Positions 15,920 through 24,639 of a stretch of DNA of 30,686 nt are shown here, in pieces. A program made the position numbers and the translations under genes. Position 1 is the first letter of the stretch; every line of letters begins with the position of its first letter. The DNA is from an uncultured Prevotellaceae bacterium (GTDB lineage Bacteria > Bacteroidota > Bacteroidia > Bacteroidales > Bacteroidaceae). The notes beneath the pieces are model-generated. The model was given only the letters and a program-made list of their open reading frames with translations. It had not been told where the DNA came from and made no database searches. Location of the stretch: contig CALZOH010000004.1 of NCBI GenBank assembly GCA_945827465.1, forward strand, positions 1 to 30,686. Reading direction: 5' to 3'.

Positions 15920-18900
15920 TTAGAACTCTTTCCAGATGTTATTGATGCGATCACGCAGTTTACGGTCTTTCTCTTCCTGCATAACCTTCTTGTACTCGAT
16001 GGGTATCACCTGTATAAACTGTTGAACGTAGTGTTGCCAATCGTCCAACATGATGCGGGCAAGCCGGGAGTCGGTGTATTGCCAGTGGTTATGGATCAGT
16101 TCTCGCAACTCCGTACGCGAAGCGCTGTCTTCTACCAAGCTGAGTTCCACCATTTCCATGTTGCAGAAGTAGTCAAATCGTCCCTCAGGATCCCAGACGT
16201 AAGCGATTCCACCACTCATACCGGCTGCAAAATTGCTTCCAGTGCGTCCGAGCACTACTACCCTTCCTCCTGTCATATATTCGCAGCAGTGGTCACCGGC
16301 CCCTTCAATCACCGCAATCGCTCCGGAATTGCGCACGGCGAAGCGTTCTCCTACCTGACCATTGACATAAAGCTCGCCTCTCGTGGCTCCATACAGACCC
16401 GTATTACCGGCAATGATGTTGTCTTCAGCCTTGAATTTGCTTCGGCGAGGGGGAAGGATGGCTATTCGACCTCCGCTCAGGCCCTTACCAAAGTAGTCAT
16501 TGGCTTCGCCTTCGAGGTGTAGGTGGATACCGCTGCACAGAAAAGCTCCGAAACTCTGTCCTGCCGAACCACGGAAGGTGATGTTGAGGGTGCTGTCAGG
16601 CAGGTAATCGTGTCCGTATTGTTTCTCCAAGAGTCCGGAGAGCTTGGTGCCGACGGCACGATCGGTATTTTTGATGTGATACTCCTGATGTGTGACCATG
16701 CGGCGAGTCAAGGCGTCACTGCATTCGGCAATGATGCGGTCGTCCATCGGGGCCTCCAACTGTTGGTAGGGCCTGCCGTCATAGTGTAGCGAGTCGTTCG
16801 AGTCGTTCTTCAAGAGCAACCTGCTAAAGTCAAGCGTGCTGTATTTGCCGTCTTGAGTGGGTTTCTTGACAATCAAATCGGTGCGGCCGATGATGTCGTC
16901 GAAGTGTCTGAAGCCCATCTCGGCCAAATACTCTCTCACCTCCTGTGCCATGAAGGTGAAGAAGTTCACGATGTAGTCGTCTTTACCCTTGAAGTACTTG
17001 CGTAATTGGGGGTCTTGGGTGGCGACGCCCATGGGACACATATTGGTATTGCATTTACGCATCATCACACAGCCCAACAAGATGAGCAACAACGTACCGA
17101 AGCCAAACTCATCAGCTCCGAGCAGTCCCATGACAATGATGTCGCGTCCCGTTTTAATCTGACCATCGGTCTGAAGTCTCACCTGTTTGCGCAGTCCGTT
17201 GGTCACCAAGGTTTGTTGCGTCTCTGAAAGACCTATCTCCGGCGAGATACCGGCATAGCGGGTGGATGACATGGGAGATGCTCCGGTACCGCCTTCAGCT
17301 CCTGATATGACAATCAGGTCTGCTTTGGCCTTGGCTACACCGGCAGCAATGGTTCCAACGCCGCTTTCTGCTACCAACTTCACACTGACAGCAGCCTCGG
17401 GGTTAACGTTTTTGAGGTCGAATATGAGCTGAGCCAGGTCCTCTATGGAGTAAATGTCGTGATGTGGGGGCGGTGATATGAGTGAAATGCCCGGTATTGA
17501 GTGTCGTGTCTTGGCGATGATCTCGTTGACTTTGAATCCCGGAAGCTGTCCTCCCTCTCCGGGCTTGGCGCCTTGAGCTACTTTGATCTGGATTTCTTCG
17601 GCATTGACGAGGTATTCGGTCGTTACACCGAAACGTCCCGACGCAACTTGCTTGATTTTACTGTTGAGCGAAACGCCGTCACGCATGCCTTTGAATCGAT
17701 CGCTGTCTTCTCCCCCTTCACCCGTGTTGCTGCGAGAGCCGAGTCGGTTCATTGCAAGGGCGATAGCCTCATGTGCTTCTATGCTCAAGGCTCCGAAGCT
17801 CATGGCCGCAGCGATAAATCGCTTCACAATGTCGCTGACGGGTTCTACTTCGTCGATGGGAAGGGGTTGTTCGGCACGCTTGAAGTCCATCAAGTCACGG
17901 ATGAAGATGGGTTTTTCCTTGTTGTCAACCAAGGACGTATATTGTTTATACTTCGCATAGTCGCCGGTGCGGGTGGCCAACTGCAAAGTCGCTATCACTT
18001 CGGGTGTCCAGGCATGACGTATGCCGTCTTTCCGGTATGAAAATTGTCCGTTATTGGGTAGCAAGTCGGTGTCGTCAGCCTCTTTCTGCATGCTATAAGC
18101 CTTGTCATGGAATGCAATTGCGTCGTGAGCCACCTGTTTCAGACCGATACCGCCAATGGTCGAGATCTCAGTGCCGAAGTACTGGTGCAGCAATTCTTCG
18201 CTCAGACCGATGCTTTCAAACAGTTTGGCACCGCGATAGCTACGTATGGTGGAGATTCCCATCTTCGACATGATTTTGTAGAAGCCTTTACAGGTTGCTT
18301 TGATGTAATTCTTCTCTGCTGTCTCGTAGTTCTCTTGTATCTTTCCTTTCTTTACAAGGTCGTCAATGACTGCAAACACCATGTACGGATTCACGGCGGA
18401 AGCGCCGTAACCCAACAACAAGGCCGAATGCATGATTTCTTTGATTTCTCCACTCTCTACAATGAGTGCAGTCTGTACGCGCTTGCCTACTGCGATGAGG
18501 TAGTGATGTACGGCGCTCACGGCAAGAAGCGAGGGAATGGGTGCATGCGTCTCGTCAATGAATCGGTCGGACAAGATAATATAGTTGAATCCCTGCTCAA
18601 CGCTCTCTTCCGCCTTGTGACAGAGGTCGAGTAAACTCTGGCGCAAGCCATCTTCACCCTTGGAGATCTCAAACACGATGGGCAATTTGATGCTGTTGAA
18701 CCCTTTGTAGCGGATGTTACAGAGCAAATCGAGTTGCGTATTGTTGAGTACGGGGTACGGAAGACGTACCATCTTGCAGTTTCCTTCGTCGGGATTGAGG
18801 ATATTCGACCCCACTGCACCGATGTACTCGGTGAGACTCATCACGAGTTCCTCTCGAATGGGGTCAATTGCGGGGTTGGTTACTTGCGCAAATTGTTGGC

Positions 18901-20422
18901 GGAAGTAGTTAAAGAAGATTTGCGGGCGGTCACTCAGGGCTGCCAAAGGTGTGTCGTTACCCATGGCGGCACTGGGTTCCGATCCATTCACACACATCGG
19001 GATGATGGTGCGGTCGATGTCTTCCTGGCCGAAGTCAAATCCACGCAGTTTTCGGCCGAAGTTAGGCACGCAGTTGTCGACTTTACGTCCGCTCTTCAAC
19101 TTTTCAAGCTGAATACGGTTCGTACTTAACCATTTTCCATACGGATGTTCGGTCGCCAGCTTCTCTTTGATTTCGCCGTCATAGTAGATCTTGCCTTCTT
19201 CGGTATCGATCAGTAGGATCTTGCCCGGCTGCAAACGGCCTTTCTCGGCTACTTTAGACGGATCAATGTCCATCACTCCCACCTCACTGGCTACAATCAT
19301 GAAGCCATCCGTAGTGAGCGTGTATCGAGCGGGTCTCAATCCATTGCGGTCCAACATACCACCTGCATACCTTCCATCGCTGAAGATCAAAGCAGCAGGA
19401 CCGTCCCAGGGCTCCATCAAGATGCTATAGTATTCATAGAAGTCCTTTAACTCCTGACTGATGGGATTTCGGTCGTTGAAACTCTCCGGTATCAGGATGG
19501 CCATGGCCTGAGGCAGACTGAGTCCGCTCATCACCAAGAATTCAAGCACGTTGTCCAGCGAAGCACTGTCGCTCATGTTGGGCTCGACGATGGGCGATAG
19601 ATCCTTGGTCTTGCCCAGTAACGACGACGAAAGCACGTTTTCGCGAGCAGCCATCCAGGCGCGATTGCCTCGGATGGTGTTGATTTCGCCATTGTGGGCC
19701 AAGAGGCGGAAGGGCTGGGCCAACGACCAACGCGGGAACGTGTTGGTAGAGAACCTCGAATGAACCAAGGCGAGACCGCTTGTGAAGTAGGGACTCTGCA
19801 GATCCTTGAAGTACTTGCGCAGTTGCAGGCTTGAGAGCATACCTTTATATATAATATGACGCGAACTCAACGATACCATATAGAAGTCGGCATCGTTGGT
19901 GCGCCTTTCTATCTTCTTACGCATCAGATAAAGCTGTCGCTCCAGGTCATCACCGGTGATGTCGCTTTGCGGAACGACAATGATTTGAACCGTGCACGGT
20001 TCTGTCTCAAGGGCCGATTCACCCAATTCTTCCGAACATACAGGCACTTCCCTCCAATGAGTGATTTGCATACAGGCTTTCTGTGCTTCCTCTTCAATGA
20101 TGGAGGTGAGCTGTGCACGTCGTGTTTCATCTTTGGGCAGGAACACCAGACCCGTTCCGTAACGACCTCGTTCCGGTACCGCTATTCCTTGCAACAAAAT
20201 AAACTCGTGAGGTATTTGCACCAAGATGCCGGCGCCGTCGCCCGTTTTCTTGTCAGCCCCTTCAGCTCCTCTGTGTCGCATGTTTTCGAGCACCGTCAAT
20301 GCCTGGTCTACCAGTGAATGACTCTTCGTTCCATGAATGTTGACCACCATACCGATGCCGCACGCATCGTGTTCATTTGAACTAAGGTAAAGTCCCTGTT
20401 CTTTTCTGATCTTGTCTGTCAT
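15920..20422 (-). CDS. gltB: glutamate synthase large subunit
   Basis: This 1500-residue subunit takes ammonia from glutamine and transfers it through a tunnel to 2-oxoglutarate. The domains, in order, are a class II glutaminase with nucleophile Cys21 after a short propeptide (NEHDACGIG), a central domain (about 470-760), an FMN-binding synthase barrel (about 820-1190) and a C-terminal GXGXG beta-helix (about 1260-1460). The 3Fe-4S ligands are Cys1118, Cys1124 and Cys1129 (CVMMRKCNTNMC). The ATG at 20422 (MTDKIRKEQ) is chosen. A TTG six codons upstream (20440) is also open but would only lengthen the propeptide. A strong promoter lies about 135 bases upstream, and gltD follows. Confidence 0.96.
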   Translation of the reverse strand: MTDKIRKEQGLYLSSNEHDACGIGMVVNIHGTKSHSLVDQALTVLENMRHRGAEGADKKTGDGAGILVQIPHEFILLQGIAVPERGRYGTGLVFLPKDETRRAQLTSIIEEEAQKACMQITHWREVPVCSEELGESALETEPCTVQIIVVPQSDITGDDLERQLYLMRKKIERRTNDADFYMVSLSSRHIIYKGMLSSLQLRKYFKDLQSPYFTSGLALVHSRFSTNTFPRWSLAQPFRLLAHNGEINTIRGNRAWMAARENVLSSSLLGKTKDLSPIVEPNMSDSASLDNVLEFLVMSGLSLPQAMAILIPESFNDRNPISQELKDFYEYYSILMEPWDGPAALIFSDGRYAGGMLDRNGLRPARYTLTTDGFMIVASEVGVMDIDPSKVAEKGRLQPGKILLIDTEEGKIYYDGEIKEKLATEHPYGKWLSTNRIQLEKLKSGRKVDNCVPNFGRKLRGFDFGQEDIDRTIIPMCVNGSEPSAAMGNDTPLAALSDRPQIFFNYFRQQFAQVTNPAIDPIREELVMSLTEYIGAVGSNILNPDEGNCKMVRLPYPVLNNTQLDLLCNIRYKGFNSIKLPIVFEISKGEDGLRQSLLDLCHKAEESVEQGFNYIILSDRFIDETHAPIPSLLAVSAVHHYLIAVGKRVQTALIVESGEIKEIMHSALLLGYGASAVNPYMVFAVIDDLVKKGKIQENYETAEKNYIKATCKGFYKIMSKMGISTIRSYRGAKLFESIGLSEELLHQYFGTEISTIGGIGLKQVAHDAIAFHDKAYSMQKEADDTDLLPNNGQFSYRKDGIRHAWTPEVIATLQLATRTGDYAKYKQYTSLVDNKEKPIFIRDLMDFKRAEQPLPIDEVEPVSDIVKRFIAAAMSFGALSIEAHEAIALAMNRLGSRSNTGEGGEDSDRFKGMRDGVSLNSKIKQVASGRFGVTTEYLVNAEEIQIKVAQGAKPGEGGQLPGFKVNEIIAKTRHSIPGISLISPPPHHDIYSIEDLAQLIFDLKNVNPEAAVSVKLVAESGVGTIAAGVAKAKADLIVISGAEGGTGASPMSSTRYAGISPEIGLSETQQTLVTNGLRKQVRLQTDGQIKTGRDIIVMGLLGADEFGFGTLLLILLGCVMMRKCNTNMCPMGVATQDPQLRKYFKGKDDYIVNFFTFMAQEVREYLAEMGFRHFDDIIGRTDLIVKKPTQDGKYSTLDFSRLLLKNDSNDSLHYDGRPYQQLEAPMDDRIIAECSDALTRRMVTHQEYHIKNTDRAVGTKLSGLLEKQYGHDYLPDSTLNITFRGSAGQSFGAFLCSGIHLHLEGEANDYFGKGLSGGRIAILPPRRSKFKAEDNIIAGNTGLYGATRGELYVNGQVGERFAVRNSGAIAVIEGAGDHCCEYMTGGRVVVLGRTGSNFAAGMSGGIAYVWDPEGRFDYFCNMEMVELSLVEDSASRTELRELIHNHWQYTDSRLARIMLDDWQHYVQQFIQVIPIEYKKVMQEEKDRKLRDRINNIWKEF

Positions 20423-20557
20423 ATTCTTATAATGATTCAATGTTAGTTGAGATCACTCTGTCTTTGACTACATTCTCTTTTTTCCAACTTATGTCATCTT
20501 TCGGCCCTTTTGTGATGTTGTCACAGGCTTCACGACAGATCTATCTCCTTTTGTTTG
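20423..20557 (-). other. gltB leader region
   Basis: Transcription from the promoter at 20558-20588 would leave an untranslated leader of roughly 130 bases. Its only visible structure is a weak 5-bp hairpin (TGTGA/TCACA, 20511-20525). I see no match to a known riboswitch and no leader peptide with biased codons. Its length could allow post-transcriptional control. Confidence 0.4.
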
Positions 20558-20588
20558 CAAAATTAGTTGATTTCTTTCATTTGTCAAA
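20558..20588 (-). promoter_or_regulatory. gltB: strong Bacteroidota promoter of gltBD
   Basis: On the minus strand TTTG (20588-20585) is followed by a 19-base spacer and TAATTTTG (20565-20558). This is an exact match to the TTTG-N19-TAnnTTTG consensus and the best promoter in the window. The predicted start of transcription is near 20551. Confidence 0.75.
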
Positions 20589-20601
20589 TATCTTAGGTCG
20601 A

Positions 20602-20645
20602 AAAATGACTTTTTGTCGTTTAAGTTCATTTTAAACTGTCATTTT
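20602..20645. promoter_or_regulatory. nested dyad symmetry upstream of the gltB promoter (candidate operator)
   Basis: AAAATGAC (20602-20609) and GTCATTTT (20638-20645) form an 8-bp inverted repeat that encloses a second one, GTTTAA (20618-20623) and TTAAAC (20631-20636). The block lies 14 bases upstream of the -33 box, the usual place for an activator site. The symmetry is visible in the sequence; binding by a nitrogen regulator is inference. The remaining bases to about 20715 show nothing else. Confidence 0.4.
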
Positions 20646-20715
20646 GTTATGTCTGTGTTCGATTATGTGTGTTTTGCGCCGGTGAGGGTCTGTGGTTGGT
20701 TTCGTCCGAAATAAG

Positions 20716-20759
20716 ACAAGAGGAGGTAGGCACCATTGTTTGTGTCTACCTCCTCTTGT
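20716..20759 (-). terminator. terminator of the ileS-folE operon
   Basis: A perfect 14-bp stem pairs ACAAGAGGAGGTAG with CTACCTCCTCTTGT and extends inward by 4 more pairs with one wobble. It lies 29 bases past the folE stop at 20788. The minus-strand tail (CTTATTTCGG) is only moderately T-rich, so termination may be imperfect. Confidence 0.7.
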
Positions 20760-20787
20760 GGGGACGTTCTTCAACGATGGGTCAGGC

Positions 20788-21396
20788 TCAAATGCCTGCG
20801 AGCGGATTGTGCCCGATCAGGTTGAGAAACTCCGAGCGCGTCTCTGAACGGGTGAATGCTCCTGTAAAGTCGCTCGTCGTCGTGATGGAGTTCTGTTTTT
20901 CTACTCCGCGCATCTGCATACACATGTGCTTCGCCTCTATCACCACCATCACACCGAGGGGGTTCAGGGCCTTTTGAATACATTCCTTGATTTGTGTCGT
21001 CATGCGTTCTTGCACTTGCAGCCTGTGTGAGTAGATGTCCACCACTCGAACAATCTTGCTCAGGCCTGTGATGTAACCGTTGGGAATGTAGGCGATGTGT
21101 GCTTTGCCGTAGAACGGCAGCAGATGATGTTCGCACAGAGAGAAGAAGTCGATGTCTTTCACGATGACCATCTGTCGATAGTCTTCTTTGAACTTCGCCG
21201 ACTGAAGCACGGCAAGGGCGTCCATCTTGTATCCACGTGTTAACGTGAGCATGGACTTGGCCACTCTGAGCGGTGTCTTCAAGAGTCCGTCGCGTTCTGT
21301 GTCCTCTCCGAGTATTTCGAGTTCTTCCTTAAAGAGTTGCGTCAGTGCTTGCAACTCTTTCTGCTGGTGCTCAAATTGAATGTCTTCGTTCATCAT
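20788..21396 (-). CDS. folE: GTP cyclohydrolase I
   Basis: This 202-residue enzyme converts GTP to 7,8-dihydroneopterin triphosphate, the first step of tetrahydrofolate synthesis. The Zn-binding and catalytic motif SLCEHHLLPF carries Cys88, His90 and His91. The third Zn ligand is Cys159 in the segment KHMCMQMRG. The downstream TTTSDFTGAF segment and a terminal helix are typical. Length fits the homodecameric type I enzyme. Two adjacent ATG codons (21396, 21393) could start it. It begins 5 bases after the SPOR gene, as the last gene of the ileS operon. Confidence 0.97.
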   Translation of the reverse strand: MMNEDIQFEHQQKELQALTQLFKEELEILGEDTERDGLLKTPLRVAKSMLTLTRGYKMDALAVLQSAKFKEDYRQMVIVKDIDFFSLCEHHLLPFYGKAHIAYIPNGYITGLSKIVRVVDIYSHRLQVQERMTTQIKECIQKALNPLGVMVVIEAKHMCMQMRGVEKQNSITTTSDFTGAFTRSETRSEFLNLIGHNPLAGI

Positions 21397-21401
21397 ATAG
21401 T

Positions 21402-21962
21402 TTAGTAACTCACCTGTATCTTACACTTGATAATAGCGGCTTCGTTGAAGCCTCCCATCTGTTGCAACTGATGCAAGTAATTGCTGGCTTCTTCGTAGGT
21501 ACGGAAGTCACCTGCCCTGCAAGTCCATCTGGGGGAATAAAAGTGGGTGTAAACAGGCAGTGTAGGGAACTTCGCCTTGAATTGGTTCCCTATGTTGTAA
21601 GCCTTCTGACGCGATGTTCGGGAGTCGCTACCGGCATACAACTGGATGCGATAGCCCGTGATGAACACCGACTTCCTCGATGTCTTGGTCAATCCGGTAG
21701 CCGTCGTGTCGTTCTCCGCAAGGCGGTTGCCCTCGGCGGGAGTGGTTTTGCTGCCGCTTGCCGGTGTAGTCACGTTCTTCGAGGGAACGACGGCACCGTT
21801 GCGGGCTTTACCATTCACCAGATTGTCGATCGTTGCATCTTGAAAGATGACCACACTACCCTGTCCTGCCGTTTTTTGTTGCAGTTTCTCGGTGAAACTT
21901 TGGCCAAAGACCGGTGTACTCACCAATCCCAAGGCTGTGGTTACGGTCAAAAGGAGTTTCAT
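21402..21962 (-). CDS. exported SPOR-domain protein
   Basis: This is a 186-residue protein with a Sec signal peptide (MKLLLTVTTALGLVS, cleavage near FGQ). The ATG at 21962 is chosen because the longer frame to 22004 would put non-signal residues ahead of it and run into the hairpin region. Residues about 42-100 are a low-complexity Thr/Ala/Asn-rich linker. Residues about 105-186 form a SPOR domain (GYRIQLYAGSDSR through RAGDFRTYEEASNYLHQL). SPOR domains bind denuded peptidoglycan at division sites. It lies between tpiA and folE, 72 bases after tpiA and 5 bases before folE. Confidence 0.88.
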   Translation of the reverse strand: MKLLLTVTTALGLVSTPVFGQSFTEKLQQKTAGQGSVVIFQDATIDNLVNGKARNGAVVPSKNVTTPASGSKTTPAEGNRLAENDTTATGLTKTSRKSVFITGYRIQLYAGSDSRTSRQKAYNIGNQFKAKFPTLPVYTHFYSPRWTCRAGDFRTYEEASNYLHQLQQMGGFNEAAIIKCKIQVSY

Positions 21963-21978
21963 GATACCAAATAAGAAA

Positions 21979-22015
21979 AATAGAAGAAGTGGACAAGCGT
22001 CCACTTTCCTCTATT
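21979..22015 (-). terminator. attenuator-like hairpin between tpiA and the SPOR gene
   Basis: On the minus strand AAGTGGAC pairs with GTCCACTT over a GCTT loop. An outer AATAGA/TCTATT stem extends it, and a T-rich tract follows (TCTATTTTTCTTATTT). It sits in the only sizeable gap (72 bases) near the 3' end of the long operon, so it may reduce expression of the last two genes. Confidence 0.6.
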
Positions 22016-22034
22016 ATATAAACTATTCAAAGTA

Positions 22035-22793
22035 CTATTTCCAAGCGTCAATGATTCCCTTGAATGAATCTGCCTTCAAAGCAGCGCCACCAATCAAGCC
22101 ACCATCCACATCAGGCTTTGAAAATATCTCTTTTGCATTGCTCGGCTTGCAGCTGCCACCGTAGAGAATAGAGATATTATCTGCAGCTTCAGCACCAAAC
22201 TTGTCCGCAATGGTCTGACGGATGAAAGCATGCATCTCTTCTGCCTGCTCAGCGGTTGCCGTCTTGCCTGTACCGATGGCCCATACGGGTTCGTAAGCGA
22301 GTACTATGTGTGATAACTGCTCTGTAGTCAGGTCAAACAATGAGTCGGCGAGCTGTTTGCCAACTACTGCATTCTGCTGATTAGCTTCACGCTCCTCCAA
22401 CACCTCACCGATGCAGAAGATCACGTCAAGGTTATTAGCCAATGCCAGGTTCACTTTCTCCTTCAAAATTTCCGGAGTCTCATTATAATAGGCGCGACGC
22501 TCGGAGTGACCGAGAATCACGTACTCTGCTCCCGTGCTCTTGACCATCTCGGCTGAAACCTCACCGGTGTAAGCACCTGATGCTTTATCGGCGCAATTCT
22601 CTGCTCCGAGCTTCACCAGGTTCTTGTCAAGGAGTCCATTAACAGTGGCCAAGTGAATAAAGGGTGTGCAGATAACTACTTCGCAGTTGGGTTGATCGGC
22701 TTTCAGGCTATCATTTACGGCCGTTGCCAAAGCAACACCGTCTTGCAGGGTGGTGTTCATCTTCCAATTACCTGCTACAATTTTCTTTCTCAT
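22035..22793 (-). other. tpiA: TpiA portion with its own internal ATG
   Basis: The ATG at 22793 gives a full-length TpiA of 252 residues that needs nothing from the upstream domain. The preceding A/T-rich bases (AAGAATAATATTATC) would suit Bacteroidota translation initiation. Internal initiation could therefore supply free cytosolic TpiA even if the fused product also forms. Confidence 0.65.
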
Positions 22794-24107
22794 GATAATA
22801 TTATTCTTAATATGTTGTTGTTTAGTCTTTTTACAGGCACGTTTTCGTGTCTCTCTAAAACGGAGTGCTAAAGTAATAAAAAGTAGTGGAATAAGATAAG
22901 CCAGAATTATTTTTAACAGTACTTTGTTGCCACTCTCGGCCAGAATGCTCTCACGTAAAATTTGCTCTGAAGTTTTGTCATCTTCATAGAGCAACGGCAA
23001 ATTGTAGGAGCTCCACTTGTGCAGTACCACGCCATTCTTCACGAGTATCAGGCCCGGATTGCTTCTCACCATGGTTTTCAACACGAGTTCGTCGGCATGG
23101 TAAATGGGATAGACGGCTCCCGTGCGGTATCTCCAGTCCTCAATCGCAGTCGAATCAGACGCAGTGAGGCCGACCATACGGTAACCTTTGTCCATACAGA
23201 AGTCGTGTATGGTGTTCAACTCGTCCGTCACATCGCCGCTGGCTTTCTCCAGAACGGGTGACACTACCCAAAACTGTATCGTCGTGTCGGCGAGCAGGTC
23301 GAGTGTAAGGTCTTCACCGGCTTCATTCCATACCATCAGGTCCAGGGGCGCTTTCGTGTCGGCCTCGTCCGAACTTGTTTGTTCGCGTCTGACGAAGGAC
23401 CACGTGCTGTCGGGATAGTTTTCAAGCGTGAAGGCCCGCTCAACGCCGTCTTTGCTCATGATATAACGGTAGGTTGTCTCCCCACCCTCGCTCGTCGGCT
23501 GCCAGGCTTTCAAAAGATTGTTGCCTACCTTGTACGGACGGAAGTCGAGCAAGGGCAGATAGTAGAGCGACATCAGGCAAATCATGCCGATATAAATCAT
23601 CGAGTAGAGCGAATAGGCCCAGTGCACCGAGTTCGACACGAGCACCGAAATCTTCTTTCGCTCCATGAAGAGCAGACAGGCGCATCCCAGCAGCAGGACA
23701 TTCTTGTAAAAGGTCTGCCAGTTGGTGAGCACCCAGGCATCGCCGAAGCAACCGCAGTCGGCCACGGGGTTGACAAGGGCTAAATAGAGTGTAAAAGGCG
23801 TAAACGCCATCATCAACAGCAGCAACAAACCCGTGGTGAACCTTCTTCGGATGCCGAACAGCAGGTAAATACCCAACAAAAACTCCGTGGCGGCCATCAC
23901 TCCGCTCACCATCAAGGTCCGATAGCCTCCCGCCCACTCTTGCCACCCGAAGTAGTTCAGGTAGGCGTCGAGTTTATAGGCCATTCCCCAAGGGTCAATG
24001 GCCTTGATAAAGCCCGAAAAGATGAAGGTGACACAGACGATCAGGCGTGCCACCACCACGAGACGGCTTTCTATCAGGTGGATATTATGTGGTTTCAGGT
24101 TGGTCAA
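22035..24107 (-). CDS. tpiA: MauE/DoxX-type membrane protein in frame with triose-phosphate isomerase
   Basis: One uninterrupted 690-codon frame encodes two proteins that are normally separate. Residues 1 to about 190 form a MauE/DoxX-like membrane domain with several helices and a DCGCFG motif at 117-122. Residues about 255-370 look thioredoxin-like without a CxxC. A last helix (about 397-416) is followed by a basic tail. Residues 439-690 are a complete 252-residue TpiA (GNWKMN with Lys11, LGHSERR with His96, AYEPVWAIGTG with Glu168, TpiA numbering). TpiA interconverts dihydroxyacetone phosphate and glyceraldehyde-3-phosphate. The 12-residue KTKQQHIKNNII joint looks like a translated spacer. 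The start overlaps the DUF1599 gene by 23 bases. It may be a real fusion, an indel, or two products from one frame. Confidence 0.85.
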   Translation of the reverse strand: MTNLKPHNIHLIESRLVVVARLIVCVTFIFSGFIKAIDPWGMAYKLDAYLNYFGWQEWAGGYRTLMVSGVMAATEFLLGIYLLFGIRRRFTTGLLLLLMMAFTPFTLYLALVNPVADCGCFGDAWVLTNWQTFYKNVLLLGCACLLFMERKKISVLVSNSVHWAYSLYSMIYIGMICLMSLYYLPLLDFRPYKVGNNLLKAWQPTSEGGETTYRYIMSKDGVERAFTLENYPDSTWSFVRREQTSSDEADTKAPLDLMVWNEAGEDLTLDLLADTTIQFWVVSPVLEKASGDVTDELNTIHDFCMDKGYRMVGLTASDSTAIEDWRYRTGAVYPIYHADELVLKTMVRSNPGLILVKNGVVLHKWSSYNLPLLYEDDKTSEQILRESILAESGNKVLLKIILAYLIPLLFITLALRFRETRKRACKKTKQQHIKNNIIMRKKIVAGNWKMNTTLQDGVALATAVNDSLKADQPNCEVVICTPFIHLATVNGLLDKNLVKLGAENCADKASGAYTGEVSAEMVKSTGAEYVILGHSERRAYYNETPEILKEKVNLALANNLDVIFCIGEVLEEREANQQNAVVGKQLADSLFDLTTEQLSHIVLAYEPVWAIGTGKTATAEQAEEMHAFIRQTIADKFGAEAADNISILYGGSCKPSNAKEIFSKPDVDGGLIGGAALKADSFKGIIDAWK

Positions 24108-24639
24108 AGCCTAATTTGATTAAGGCGAATACCGAATAATTGATGATGTCCATGTAGTTGGCATCGATGCCTTCTGAAACAAGGGTGTTCCCCCTCAGGT
24201 CTTCTATCTGTTTGGTGCGGTAGAGTTTCATCAGAATCAGGTCCGTGTACGAACTCACCCTCATCGACCGCCAGGCTTCGTCGTAGTCGTGGTTTTTCCG
24301 CACCATCAGCTCATAAACGTCCTTGGCAAAGCCTTCGTACAGTTCCAGAGCGCGTTCGGCCGACATGTCTTCGGCTTCGGCAGGCTTCTCGCTCAACTGT
24401 ATCAGACCGATGAGTGAGTAGTTCACCAGGCCCACAAACTCCGGCGTGATGCCTTCGTCAACCCATGACGTGCCTTTTTCTTCCAGCGACCGGATGCGCT
24501 TGGCTTTGATGAGCAGCTGGTCGGTGACCGACGGAATGCGTAGCAGGCGCCAGGCTGCCCCGTAATCGTGCAGTTTCTTCCGGAACAGGTCGCGACACCG
24601 CGCCATAACGATTTCAAACTGTTGATTGGTATCTGTCAT
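24085..24639 (-). CDS. DUF1599 protein with internal duplication
   Basis: This is a 184-residue soluble protein of the DUF1599 family, without signal peptide or membrane segment. It consists of two similar halves. The first repeat (about 16-82) runs from DLFRKKLHDYGAAWRLLR to VNYSLIGLIQL, and the second (about 110-178) from MVRKNHDYDEAWRSMR to INYSVFALIKL. The conserved KxxDYxxAWRxxR core in both halves suggests a ligand site per repeat. The biochemical role is unknown to me. Its start overlaps the DUF4296 stop (ATGA), and its stop overlaps the next gene by 23 bases, so it is translationally coupled on both sides. Confidence 0.85.
   Translation of the reverse strand: MTDTNQQFEIVMARCRDLFRKKLHDYGAAWRLLRIPSVTDQLLIKAKRIRSLEEKGTSWVDEGITPEFVGLVNYSLIGLIQLSEKPAEAEDMSAERALELYEGFAKDVYELMVRKNHDYDEAWRSMRVSSYTDLILMKLYRTKQIEDLRGNTLVSEGIDANYMDIINYSVFALIKLGFDQPETT

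Noticed and set aside
20423..20440. TTG start six codons upstream of the gltB ATG
   Set aside because: The ATG at 20422 is a better codon, and the extra residues would only lengthen a propeptide removed before Cys21.
20423..20557. Riboswitch in the gltB leader
   Set aside because: No conserved riboswitch core or strong stem is visible. It is described only as a leader.
21963..22004. Longer start for the SPOR protein
   Set aside because: The added residues come from the intergenic hairpin, and the signal peptide begins cleanly at 21962.
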